From ZC4RG30 sp046047615 (GTDB taxonomy: Bacteria > Pseudomonadota > Gammaproteobacteria > Steroidobacterales > Steroidobacteraceae), in assembly GCA_046047615.1 (NCBI GenBank), contig JBJOHO010000040.1:1-64000 (forward strand): a DNA stretch of 64,000 nt. Direction: 5' to 3'. The position numbers and the translations under genes are program-made. This document shows positions 1-7,842 of this stretch, one piece after another. The notes beneath the pieces were generated by a model. It saw only the letters and a program-made list of their open reading frames with translations, did not search any database and was not told where the DNA came from. The first letter of the stretch is position 1. Every line of letters begins with the position of its first letter.

Positions 1-542
1 GTCTGCTCGAGCGTGAGCGGCAGGGGCGCGGCCACCGTGTCGGCGAGCCGCCCGGCCTCGTCGATGCCCGAGAGCGAGGTCAGGATCTCCGGCGGGATCT
101 TCTTGTTCAGCTTCACGTACTGGTCGAAGGCCGAGAGCAACGCGCGGCGCATGGCCTCGATCTCGGCGGGCGCGGCGCCCTCGGCGGCGATCGGCTCGGC
201 CTCGGCCACCCAGTGCGACTTGAGGTCGGTGACCGAGCGGATGCGCGCGCGGCTCGCGCCCTCGACCAGCACCTTCACCGTGCCGTCGGGGAGCTTGAGC
301 ATCTGCAGGATGCCCGAGACGCAGCCGATCTCGTACATGTCCTCGGGGCCGGGGTCGTCCTTGGCGGCCGACTTCTGCGCCACCAGCAGGATCGACTTGC
401 CCGCCTCCATGGCCGTTTCCATGGCCTTGATCGACTTGGCGCGCCCGACGAACAGCGGGATCACCATGTGGGGGAACACCACCACGTCGCGCAGCGGCAG
501 CAGGGGGTATTGGGTACTCGGGGTCTCGGTCATGTCGGACAT
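1..542 (-). CDS. lon: Lon protease, N-terminal part (cut by window edge)
   Basis: Only the first 180 or so codons lie in the window. The reading frame starts MSDMTETPSTQYPLLPLRDVVVF-like, the typical opening of the Lon substrate-binding domain, and continues to the edge without a stop. Lon is a cytosolic ATP-dependent serine protease that degrades misfolded and short-lived regulatory proteins. It follows tig-clpP-clpX in the same direction, the standard gammaproteobacterial order. I chose the ATG at 542; a second in-frame ATG three codons later (533) is possible. The AAA+ and protease domains are outside the window and cannot be judged. Confidence 0.93.
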   Translation of the reverse strand, partial: MSDMTETPSTQYPLLPLRDVVVFPHMVIPLFVGRAKSIKAMETAMEAGKSILLVAQKSAAKDDPGPEDMYEIGCVSGILQMLKLPDGTVKVLVEGASRARIRSVTDLKSHWVAEAEPIAAEGAAPAEIEAMRRALLSAFDQYVKLNKKIPPEILTSLSGIDEAGRLADTVAAPLPLTLEQ

Positions 543-574
543 GTGTGGATTCCCGCGTGGAAATCAACGCCTCC

Positions 575-603
575 AGCGTACACGCAACGGGCGTGCGCCG
601 CAA
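575..603 (-). promoter_or_regulatory. Possible lon promoter
   Basis: In the 88-bp gap between clpX and lon the minus strand reads TTGCGG (603-598), a 17-base spacer, then TACGCT (580-575). This is a fair -35 and a weak -10, about 30 bases upstream of the lon ATG. The placement suits separate transcription of lon after clpX, but the -10 has three mismatches and no heat-shock consensus is convincing. Confidence 0.3.
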
Positions 604-630
604 CGCAACAAACGCAAGGAAATGCGCGGC

Positions 631-1917
631 TTAGGCCGACGAGCCGGCAACTTTCTGCTGGTCGGAGTAGATCAGCAGCGGCTTGCCGTCGGCGAGGATC
701 ATCTGCTCGTCGACCACCACCTTGCTGACATTCTCGAGGGTCGGAAGTTCGTACATCGTGTCGAGCAGGACGTTCTCCAGGATCGAGCGCAGCCCGCGCG
801 CGCCGGTCTTGCGCGCGAGCGCCCGGCGCGACACCGCGCCGAGCGCGGCGGTGCGCACCTCGAGCTCGACCCCTTCCATCTGGAACAGGCGCTGGTACTG
901 CTTGATGAGCGCGTTCTTGGGCTCGGTGAGGATCTGGATCAACGCGTGCTCGTCGAGCTCCTCGAGCGCCGCCACCACCGGCAGGCGCCCGACGAACTCC
1001 GGGATCAGGCCGTACTTGATCAGGTCCTCGGGCTCGACCATGTTGAGGAGGTCGAAGATCGCCTTGGAGTTGCCCGGCGAGCGCACCTCGGCGCCGAAGC
1101 CGATGCCGGTCTTCTCGGTGCGGTTGCGCACGATCTTCTCCAGCCCGTCGAAGGCGCCGCCGCACACGAACAGGATGTTGGTCGTGTCGACCTGCACGAA
1201 GTCCTGGTTCGGGTGCTTGCGCCCGCCCTGGGGCGGCACCGAGGCGATCGTGCCCTCGATCAGCTTGAGGAGCGCCTGCTGCACGCCCTCCCCGCTCACG
1301 TCGCGGGTGATGGAGGGGTTGTCGGCCTTCCGCGAGATCTTGTCGATCTCGTCGATGTAGACGATCCCGCGCTGGGCCTTCTCGACGTCGTAGTCGCACT
1401 TCTGCAGCAGCTTCTGGATGATGTTCTCGACGTCCTCACCCACATAGCCGGCTTCGGTGAGCGTGGTGGCGTCGGCGATGGTGAAGGGGACGTTGAGCAG
1501 CCGCGCCATGGTTTCGGCGAGCAGGGTCTTGCCGGAGCCGGTGGGGCCGATGAGCAGGATGTTGCTCTTGGCGATCTCGACCTCGTCCTTGGCCTTGGCC
1601 CCGGACGCACGCGCCTGCAGGCGCTTGTAGTGGTTGTAGACCGCGACCGAGAGGGTCTTCTTGGCGCGCTCCTGGCCGACGACGTATTCGTCGAGGACCG
1701 CCTTGATCTCGTGGGGCTTGGGCAGCTTCTCGCGCGTGCCCTGGCCCTTGTCCTCGAGTTCTTCGCGGATGATGTCGTTGCACAGCTCGACGCATTCGTC
1801 GCAGACGAACACCGAGGGACCGGCGATGAGCTTGCGGACCTCATGCTGGCTCTTGCCGCAGAAGGAGCAGTACAGCAGCTTGCCGTCGTCTGCCTTGCCG
1901 CGCGGATCGTCACTCAT
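631..1917 (-). CDS. clpX: ClpX, ATP-binding unfoldase subunit of ClpXP
   Basis: 428 residues, normal length for ClpX. The N-terminal zinc domain has C17, C20, C39 and C42. The AAA+ module has Walker A G124-T131 (GPTGSGKT), the pore motif GYVGEDV, Walker B IVYIDEID, the RKH loop, and the IGF loop (TGIGF) that docks on ClpP. The protein unfolds tagged substrates in the cytosol and feeds them to ClpP, encoded just upstream. The ATG at 1917 was chosen because the zinc domain begins immediately after it and GAGG lies at the right distance; the open frame extends 22 codons further upstream without homology. It ends 88 bp before lon. Confidence 0.98.
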   Translation of the reverse strand: MSDDPRGKADDGKLLYCSFCGKSQHEVRKLIAGPSVFVCDECVELCNDIIREELEDKGQGTREKLPKPHEIKAVLDEYVVGQERAKKTLSVAVYNHYKRLQARASGAKAKDEVEIAKSNILLIGPTGSGKTLLAETMARLLNVPFTIADATTLTEAGYVGEDVENIIQKLLQKCDYDVEKAQRGIVYIDEIDKISRKADNPSITRDVSGEGVQQALLKLIEGTIASVPPQGGRKHPNQDFVQVDTTNILFVCGGAFDGLEKIVRNRTEKTGIGFGAEVRSPGNSKAIFDLLNMVEPEDLIKYGLIPEFVGRLPVVAALEELDEHALIQILTEPKNALIKQYQRLFQMEGVELEVRTAALGAVSRRALARKTGARGLRSILENVLLDTMYELPTLENVSKVVVDEQMILADGKPLLIYSDQQKVAGSSA

Positions 1918-2022
1918 TCGGTCACCCTCGCCTGTCTGTCGGGCAATTTTTACTACGCCCGGCCATGTTCCGCCATCCCACAACGGGGGTGGCAGGACAT
2001 AAGGCTGCTTTTGTTTCGCGCG

Positions 2023-2634
2023 TCAGGACGCCAGCACGGCCCGCGACTGCAGCAGGCTGTCGATGAGGCCATAGGCCTGCGCCTCGACGGCATTCATGAA
2101 GTTGTCGCGGTCCGTATCCTGGTTGATCTTTTCGATGGGCTGGCCCGTGTGCCGGGCGAGTACCGCATTGAGTTCCTGGCGGATGCGCAGGATCTCGCGC
2201 ACGCGGATCTCCATTTCGGTGGCCTGCCCTTCGGCACCGCCCAACGGCTGGTGGATCATGATGCGGGAGTGCGGCAGCGCATAGCGCTTGCCCTTGGCAC
2301 CACCAGCCAGCAGCACCGCCCCCATGCTCGCCGCCTGGCCCACGCAGATCGTGGAGACCTCGGGCTTGATGAACTGCATGGTGTCGTAGATGGCCATGCC
2401 GGCCGTGACCACGCCGCCGGGCGAGTTGATGTAGAGCGAGATGTCCTTGTCGGGATTCTCGGACTCCAGGAACAGCAACTGGGCCACGATGAGGTTGGCC
2501 ATGTGGTCGTCGACGGGACCGACGGCGAACACCACGCGCTCCTTCAGCAGGCGCGAGTAGATGTCGTAGGAGCGCTCCCCGCGCGCCGTCTGTTCGACGA
2601 CGATCGGGACCAGGTTCAGGGCACGTTCGTTCAT
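2023..2634 (-). CDS. clpP: ClpP, proteolytic subunit of ClpXP
   Basis: 203 residues. The serine protease triad is visible as S103 (in GQAASMGA), H128 (in RIMIHQPLGG) and D177 (in DTDRDNF), spaced as in E. coli ClpP. ClpP forms the tetradecameric degradation chamber; ClpX, encoded 105 bp downstream, is its unfoldase. It starts 22 bp after the tig stop, so the two are probably cotranscribed. There is no clpA/clpS nearby and no sign of divergence. Confidence 0.98.
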   Translation of the reverse strand: MNERALNLVPIVVEQTARGERSYDIYSRLLKERVVFAVGPVDDHMANLIVAQLLFLESENPDKDISLYINSPGGVVTAGMAIYDTMQFIKPEVSTICVGQAASMGAVLLAGGAKGKRYALPHSRIMIHQPLGGAEGQATEMEIRVREILRIRQELNAVLARHTGQPIEKINQDTDRDNFMNAVEAQAYGLIDSLLQSRAVLAS

Positions 2635-2656
2635 GGCCAGGTTCCTTGGGCGGGGT

Positions 2657-3958
2657 TCAGCCTTGGCGGCCGAAACCCGTCACCTCGGTGAAGCTCTGCG
2701 GCATGTCGGTGACCTGTGCCTTGGAGAGCACGAAGTCAACGGCCTGATCCTCGAGGACGGCGGCCTCGAGCTGGCGCAGCGCGTCCGGGTTGGAGAGGTA
2801 GCTGCGGCGGACTTCCTCCGGGTTCGGGTAGGCCGAACAGAGCTCTTCGAGACGCTCGGCAACGCGCTCGCGGTCGAGCTTGAGGCCCTGCGTGTTGATG
2901 ACCTCACCCAGCAGCAGTCCCAGCGCCACGCGGCGGCGGGCCGGCTCTTCGAAGGGCTCGCGAGGGGGGATCTGGTTGGCGTCGCGGGCGCCCATGCGCT
3001 GCATCATTTCAAGCTGCAGCGACTGGATCTGGTCGTTGACCAGGGCGCGCGGCAGCTCGACCGGGTTGGCCGCCTGCAGGGCATCGAACACCACATTGCG
3101 CACGCGCGTGCGGATGGCCTCGGCGGCCTCGCGCTCCATGCTCTTGCGCACTTCCTCGCGCAGGCGCTCCACGCCGCCCTCCTCGATGCCGAAGGCCTTG
3201 GCGAACTCGTCGTTGACCTCGGGCAGGACCGGCTCCTCGACCTTCTTGCAGGTGAGGTCGAACTCGGTCTGCTGGCCGGCCAGCTCCTTGGCGCCGTAGT
3301 TTTCAGGGAAGGTCACCGGGGCCGTCTTGCTCTCGCCGGCGGACATGCCGGTGAGTGCGGTCTCGAAGTCGGCGATGGCGCGCCCTGCACCCAGCACGAA
3401 GGGCGTGTCGGTGCCGGCGCCGCCGTCGAAGGGCGTGCCGTCGCGCTTGCCGAGGAAATCGACGGTGACGCGGTCACCGGCCTGGGCCGGGCGCGACACT
3501 TCGCGGTAATCGGTGCGCTGCTTGCGCATCGACTCGATCATGGCGTCGACATCGGCCTCGGTGATGTCGACCACCTGGCGTTCCACGGTGAGCGACTCGA
3601 GCGGCGCCAGCGTGAACTGCGGGAACACTTCGATGAGGGCCGCAAACTGGAGGTCGCCGCCTTCGTCGAGGGCGATGGGCTCGATACGCGGGTCGCCAAC
3701 GGGGCGCAGCTGGTTCTTGCTGAGGGCCTCGCCATAGCTGCTGCGGATCAGGTCGTTGACGACCTCACCGCGGGCCTGGCCGCCGAACTGCTGCTTGATG
3801 ACATTGAAGGGCACCTTGCCGGGCCGGAAGCCCTTGATGCGCGCCGTGCGGGAGTAGTCGCGCAGGCGGCGCTCGACCTCACCCGCCACGCGGGTGCTGG
3901 GCAGGGTGATCTCGATGCGGCGCTCGAGCCCCGAAGTGTTGGTGACGGTCACTTGCAT
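2657..3958 (-). CDS. tig: Trigger factor, ribosome-bound chaperone
   Basis: 433 residues, typical length. The ribosome-docking signature GFRPGKVP is at residues 43-50. A central FKBP-type peptidyl-prolyl isomerase domain begins around residue 150 (GDRVTVDFLGKRDGTPF), followed by the helical chaperone arms. The protein binds near L23 and shields nascent chains. AGGAA precedes the ATG at 3958. It lies downstream of tRNA-Leu on the same strand with no terminator between, and upstream of clpP, the classic tig-clpP-clpX-lon order. Confidence 0.97.
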   Translation of the reverse strand: MQVTVTNTSGLERRIEITLPSTRVAGEVERRLRDYSRTARIKGFRPGKVPFNVIKQQFGGQARGEVVNDLIRSSYGEALSKNQLRPVGDPRIEPIALDEGGDLQFAALIEVFPQFTLAPLESLTVERQVVDITEADVDAMIESMRKQRTDYREVSRPAQAGDRVTVDFLGKRDGTPFDGGAGTDTPFVLGAGRAIADFETALTGMSAGESKTAPVTFPENYGAKELAGQQTEFDLTCKKVEEPVLPEVNDEFAKAFGIEEGGVERLREEVRKSMEREAAEAIRTRVRNVVFDALQAANPVELPRALVNDQIQSLQLEMMQRMGARDANQIPPREPFEEPARRRVALGLLLGEVINTQGLKLDRERVAERLEELCSAYPNPEEVRRSYLSNPDALRQLEAAVLEDQAVDFVLSKAQVTDMPQSFTEVTGFGRQG

Positions 3959-3999
3959 TCGTCTGGTTCCTGTACCTGATACTCAGCCCGCCGGCGCAC

Positions 4000-4084
4000 T
4001 GGTGCGAAAGGAGAGACTCGAACTCTCACGGGTTGCCCCACTGGAACCTAAATCCAGCGCGTCTACCAGTTTCGCCACTTTCGC
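4000..4084 (-). tRNA. tRNA-Leu (UAG anticodon)
   Basis: 85 nt including an encoded CCA. The acceptor stem pairs GCGAAAG with CTTTCGC, discriminator A. The anticodon loop is TTTAGGT on a CTGGA/TCCAG stem, giving anticodon TAG. A long variable arm (class II) and a GTTCGAGTC T arm are present. It sits 41 bp upstream of tig on the same strand. Confidence 0.97.
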
Positions 4085-4129
4085 CCGGCCCCGACCTGTA
4101 AAGCCCGTTCGCCCGGCGGTAAACCGCGG

Positions 4130-4135
4130 AGTATA
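4130..4135 (-). promoter_or_regulatory. -10 element of tRNA-Leu promoter
   Basis: TATACT on the minus strand, followed by a GC-rich stretch (CCGCGG) as in stringently controlled stable-RNA promoters. Transcription would start about 40 bases before the tRNA. I see no good -35 at the expected distance. Confidence 0.4.
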
Positions 4136-4160
4136 CCCACGCCGACCACCGTGCGGCCAG

Positions 4161-6233
4161 CTATGGCAGGGCCCGGAACCTGACGGCCTGCCCGCCCCCC
4201 TCGCCCATGGCGACCTCCCAACGCTGGCCGTGGCGCACACGGCGGGTCTCGATGCGCAGGTCGCGCGGGTTGTTGCGCCAGCCGGCAACCGGCCCGTCGC
4301 GATAGACCTGGGCCTCGTAGTCGCGGCCCGGCTCGAGGAAATCCAGCGTCACGGCCACCCGGCGCCGGCGGTCGTCGGTGACGGCGCCCAGGTACCAGTC
4401 ACGGCCACCGCGCTCCTGCCGGGCGACGACCACGTACTCGCCCACGGCGCCGTCGAGCACGCGGGTGTGTTCCCAGTCCGCCGGCACGTCCTTGATGAAC
4501 TGGAAGGCGCCGGGCTCGGCCTCGTAGTGTTCCGGCAGGTCGGCGGCCATCTGGATCGGGCTGTAGAGCACCACGTACAGCGCCAGCTGCTTGGCCAGTG
4601 TGGACTGCAGGGGCACGCCGTTGCGGCCCTTCAGGCTGAGCACGCCGGGCGTGAAATCCATCGGCCCCGACAGCATGCGGGTGAAGAACAACGTGGCCTC
4701 GTGGCCCGGCGGATTGGGCGGCACGCCCCAGGCGTTGTACTCCATGCCGCGTGCCCCCTCGCGGGACACCCAGTTCGGCCAGGTCCGGCGCAGGCCGGTG
4801 TCCTTGATCGGCTCGTGGGGATTGATGGCGATGCGGCGCTTCGCGGCCTCCTGCACCACGTGCAGGTGGTGGCGCGACATGGCCTGGCCGTCATGCCACT
4901 CGAAACGGATGCGGCCATCGGCGCCGCGTGCCTGGACGCCGCCGGCATCGGCGACGTAGCCGGTCTTGATGGCGTCGACCCCCAGCGTGGCATAGAGGTC
5001 GAGCGCCGCCGGCAGCTGCGGTTCGTAGTGGGCGATGTTGGCGGAGGTCTCATGGTGGCCGATCAGGCGCACGCCCAGATGGCGCGCATAGGACGCCAGG
5101 GCCTCGAGATCGAAGTCCGGGTAGGCCCGCGTGAAATCGAAATCCTTGCCGTCGTGGGCCCAGTCGCCGTCCCAACCCAGGTTCCAGCCCTCCACCAGCA
5201 CGCCCCGGAAGCCATGCCGGGCCGCGAAGTCGATGTAGCGGCGGACGTTGGCGGTGTTGGCGCCATGCTTGGCACCGGAAGCCCAGCTGGCCGTGTCGAG
5301 GTGCATTTCCCACCAGACGCCGACGTACTTGTGCGGCGTGAACCAGCTGCGGATGTCCGGCAGCTGGTTGGGCTCGTTGAGGTTGAGGGTGAGGTCCGTG
5401 CCCTCGTACAGCGCGGCGGCCGTGGTGGCCACCTGCACCGTGCGCCAGGGCGTGGCGAAGGGCGCGCGGCGGCGCACGCGTGGCCCCTCGGCGGCGGGCG
5501 AGAGTGTGGCCTTGAGCCGCTGGCCTTCGACACGGCGCAGCCACATCGCCGAGTAGTCCACCAGCGCGGCCTCGTGGAAAGCCAGATGCAGCCCATCGGC
5601 GCGCCGCACGGTCAGCGGCGTATGCGCCTGGCCGACCTCGGCCAGCGGCGTGCGGTTGTAGAGGTACTCGTAGCGGTTCCACTCGCCCGCTGGGACCCAC
5701 CAGGCGGTGGCCCCCTGCCCCGCCAGCGCGAACTCCGTGAGCTCGTCGGTGATGGCGACGTCCTGCAACTGCGGCTGGTCGGGGAACTCGTAGCGGAAGC
5801 CCAGCCCCTCGTCGAACAGGCGGAACACGACATCGAGATCGCGGCGGGCGCCGCTGGACTCGGTGAAGCGCACGCGCAACTCGCGGTAACGGTCGCGCAC
5901 CAGGCGGCGCTCGCCCCAGGGTTGCTCCCACTGGCTGTCGGACTCGCGCCGGTCAGCCTTGGTGAAGCGGAAGTTGCGTTCCAGCTTGGGGGCGTCCGCC
6001 AGCAGGAAGCCGAGACGCGACTCGTCGATGACCGGCGTGCCCTGGCGCGACAGGCTGTAACCGGGCCGGCCCTCGCCGCTCAACCAGACCGAGAGCTGCA
6101 GGGCGCCGGAGGGGGAATCCAGCCCGGCCACACGCGCCGACTGGGCCGCCACCGGCAAGGACAAGGCCGCGGCAAGCACCAGCAGCACGGGCACCCACGC
6201 GTGCGCGATGCGGACGCTCAGGGAGACGGGCAT
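4161..6233 (-). CDS. GH97 family alpha-glucosidase, secreted
   Basis: 690 residues with a signal peptide (hydrophobic stretch about 13-29, cleavage near residue 31), so probably periplasmic. The fold and motifs match glycoside hydrolase family 97 (SusB type). E395 in GHHETSA, E474 in INPHEP, E492 and E498 in EGARGMEY align with the SusB acid/base and calcium-binding glutamates, and the spacing of the last three is identical. This is the inverting, alpha-glucosidase pattern, releasing glucose from malto-oligosaccharides. The start at 6233 is an ATG directly before the signal peptide; the frame is open 58 codons upstream but is not coding-like. It is divergent from the sugar porter and a LacI-type operator lies between them. 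Confidence 0.92.
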   Translation of the reverse strand: MPVSLSVRIAHAWVPVLLVLAAALSLPVAAQSARVAGLDSPSGALQLSVWLSGEGRPGYSLSRQGTPVIDESRLGFLLADAPKLERNFRFTKADRRESDSQWEQPWGERRLVRDRYRELRVRFTESSGARRDLDVVFRLFDEGLGFRYEFPDQPQLQDVAITDELTEFALAGQGATAWWVPAGEWNRYEYLYNRTPLAEVGQAHTPLTVRRADGLHLAFHEAALVDYSAMWLRRVEGQRLKATLSPAAEGPRVRRRAPFATPWRTVQVATTAAALYEGTDLTLNLNEPNQLPDIRSWFTPHKYVGVWWEMHLDTASWASGAKHGANTANVRRYIDFAARHGFRGVLVEGWNLGWDGDWAHDGKDFDFTRAYPDFDLEALASYARHLGVRLIGHHETSANIAHYEPQLPAALDLYATLGVDAIKTGYVADAGGVQARGADGRIRFEWHDGQAMSRHHLHVVQEAAKRRIAINPHEPIKDTGLRRTWPNWVSREGARGMEYNAWGVPPNPPGHEATLFFTRMLSGPMDFTPGVLSLKGRNGVPLQSTLAKQLALYVVLYSPIQMAADLPEHYEAEPGAFQFIKDVPADWEHTRVLDGAVGEYVVVARQERGGRDWYLGAVTDDRRRRVAVTLDFLEPGRDYEAQVYRDGPVAGWRNNPRDLRIETRRVRHGQRWEVAMGEGGGQAVRFRALP

Positions 6234-6319
6234 GGGGACTCCAGGCAGGTGGCGCGGCGGATCGCCGTGACGCGACACTACTGCCGCCGGCCGTGCTCCG
6301 CACCGCGTGGCGCCTCGAT

Positions 6320-6333
6320 TGCAATCGTATTCA
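6320..6333. promoter_or_regulatory. LacI-type operator, copy 1 (TGCAATCGTATTCA)
   Basis: A 14-bp imperfect palindrome around a central CG, the layout of LacI-family operators. The identical sequence in the other orientation occurs at 10960-10973, the other divergent promoter region of this locus. A LacI-family gene lies at 12490-13527. I infer that this regulator binds here and controls both the GH97 gene and the sugar-porter/amylase pair. Confidence 0.65.
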
Positions 6334-6430
6334 CTGGACAAGCGGCATAGCCCTCTGTATCGTTCGCAACGTCCGGGCCACGCCCGGCGCCAGTGGAACA
6401 TGGTCACCCCCCCGACCCCTTCTGGTGTTC

Positions 6431-6472
6431 AAGCCCCCGGCGATCCCCCTCGTCCGGGGGCTTTTCTTTTTT
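6431..6472 (+). terminator. Rho-independent terminator in the sugar-porter leader
   Basis: AAGCCCCCGG (6431-6440) pairs perfectly with CCGGGGGCTT (6454-6463) across a 13-base loop and is followed by TTCTTTTTT. This is a textbook intrinsic terminator, yet it lies downstream of the operator at 6320 and 76 bases upstream of the TTG start at 6548. The leader before it can also fold: CACTGG 6332-6337 with CCAGTG 6390-6395, enclosing CCGGGC-CAC-GCCCGG at 6373-6387. It could attenuate the operon or end a small RNA; the sequence does not decide. Confidence 0.75.
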
Positions 6473-6547
6473 GCAGGAGACCCTGCATCGTTCCGGAGCG
6501 GCCGGCGACGGGTCGACAGCGCGGCAACAGACCGCGAGGGGGCAGCC

Positions 6548-7831
6548 TTGAACGCACGCATCTTCACGTGGTCGATCGTCTCGGCCCTGGCCGGCTTCCT
6601 GTTCGGCTTCGACACCGTGGTCATCTCCGGCGCCGAGCAGACGCTGCAGTCGCTGTGGCGCTTGAGTCCCGCCGCGCATGGCGTGGTGATGGGCACCGCC
6701 CTCTATGGCACCGTGGTCGGCGCGATGGCCGGCGCCTGGCCCGCGGACCGCTACGGGCGCCGGGCCACGCTGCTGTTCGTGGGCCTGCTCTATTGCGTCT
6801 CGGCACTGTGGTCGGCACTGGCCAATGACCCATGGTCCTTTGGCATCGCCCGGTTCCTGGGGGGCCTGGGCATCGGCTTTTCGACCGTGGTGGCGCCGCT
6901 GTACATCACCGAGATCGCGCCCCCGGCGTGGCGCGGCCGGCTGACGGCGCTGTTCCAGTTCAACATCGTGTTCGGAATTCTCGTCGCTTTCCTGTCCAAC
7001 GCCCTGCTGGCCGGTGTCGGCGAGCAGGCCTGGCGCTGGATGCTGGGTGTGGCGGCGGCCCCGGCGCTGGTCTACACGCTGCTGTGCCTGCGCATTCCGG
7101 AAAGCCCGCGCTGGATCGCCCAGCGGGAGGCCGGACGCGCCGGGCCGGCGCTTGGCGGGAGCGCAGCGGGCCGTGCCGTCCCGGGGTCGGGGTTGTGGAG
7201 CCCACGCCTGCGACGCCCCTTGATGCTCGCTTTCCTGGTGGCGTTCTTCAACCAGCTCTCCGGCATCAACGCCATCCTGTATTTCGCGCCGCGCATCTTC
7301 GAGATGACCGGACTGGGGAGCCAGGCGGCGCTGCTGCAGTCGGTCGGCATCGGTGTCACCAACCTGCTGTTCACCGGACTGGGGCTGTGGCTCATCGACC
7401 GTCTGGGACGGCGCACGCTGCTGCTGATCGGTTCGGTGGGCTATATCGTCTCGCTGGGACTCACGGCCTGGGCCTTCCACAGTGGCCACCACGCCATCGT
7501 GCCCGCCTGCATCTTCGCCTTCATCGCCGCGCATGCCATCGGCCAGGGCACGGTGATCTGGGTGTTCATCTCGGAAATCTTCCCGCAGCAGCACCGTGCC
7601 GCCGGACAGGCACTCGGCAGCTCCACGCACTGGGTGTTCGCCGCGCTGCTCACCAGTGCCTTCCCGGTGATGGTGGCCGCGCTGGCCCCGGCCACGGTGT
7701 TCCTGTTCTTCTGCGGCATGATGGTGCTGCAGCTGTTGTGGGTCGTGTTCCTGGTGCCGGAAACACGTGGCGTGCCGCTTGAGGAACTCGAGCGGCGCCT
7801 GGCGCCCACGGTACCGCCCATCCCCCGCTGA
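6548..7831 (+). CDS. MFS sugar porter (hexose uptake)
   Basis: 427 residues, 12 predicted membrane segments. Sugar-porter family motifs are present: FGFDTVVISG in helix 1, DRYGRR in loop 2-3, PESPRW after helix 6, QLSGINAILYF in helix 7, DRLGRR in loop 8-9 and PETRG at the C-terminus. The central cytoplasmic loop is about 16 residues shorter than in XylE and is Gly/Ala-rich. The likely job is glucose or hexose import in the inner membrane. I chose TTG at 6548 because GAGGGGG precedes it and transmembrane helix 1 begins soon after; the frame is open 85 codons upstream through the operator and terminator, which cannot be coding. The amylase starts 11 bp downstream. Confidence 0.88.
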   Translation: MNARIFTWSIVSALAGFLFGFDTVVISGAEQTLQSLWRLSPAAHGVVMGTALYGTVVGAMAGAWPADRYGRRATLLFVGLLYCVSALWSALANDPWSFGIARFLGGLGIGFSTVVAPLYITEIAPPAWRGRLTALFQFNIVFGILVAFLSNALLAGVGEQAWRWMLGVAAAPALVYTLLCLRIPESPRWIAQREAGRAGPALGGSAAGRAVPGSGLWSPRLRRPLMLAFLVAFFNQLSGINAILYFAPRIFEMTGLGSQAALLQSVGIGVTNLLFTGLGLWLIDRLGRRTLLLIGSVGYIVSLGLTAWAFHSGHHAIVPACIFAFIAAHAIGQGTVIWVFISEIFPQQHRAAGQALGSSTHWVFAALLTSAFPVMVAALAPATVFLFFCGMMVLQLLWVVFLVPETRGVPLEELERRLAPTVPPIPR

Positions 7832-7842
7832 GGAGACCACGC

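Noticed and set aside
13..2691. An 892-codon open frame on the plus strand
   Set aside because: It runs antisense over lon, clpX and clpP, which are unmistakable. It is a GC-rich shadow with Arg/Leu/Asp-rich composition and no homology pattern.
3894..6350. An 818-codon plus-strand frame opposite the GH97 gene
   Set aside because: Antisense of a gene with conserved active-site motifs; composition is that of a shadow frame.
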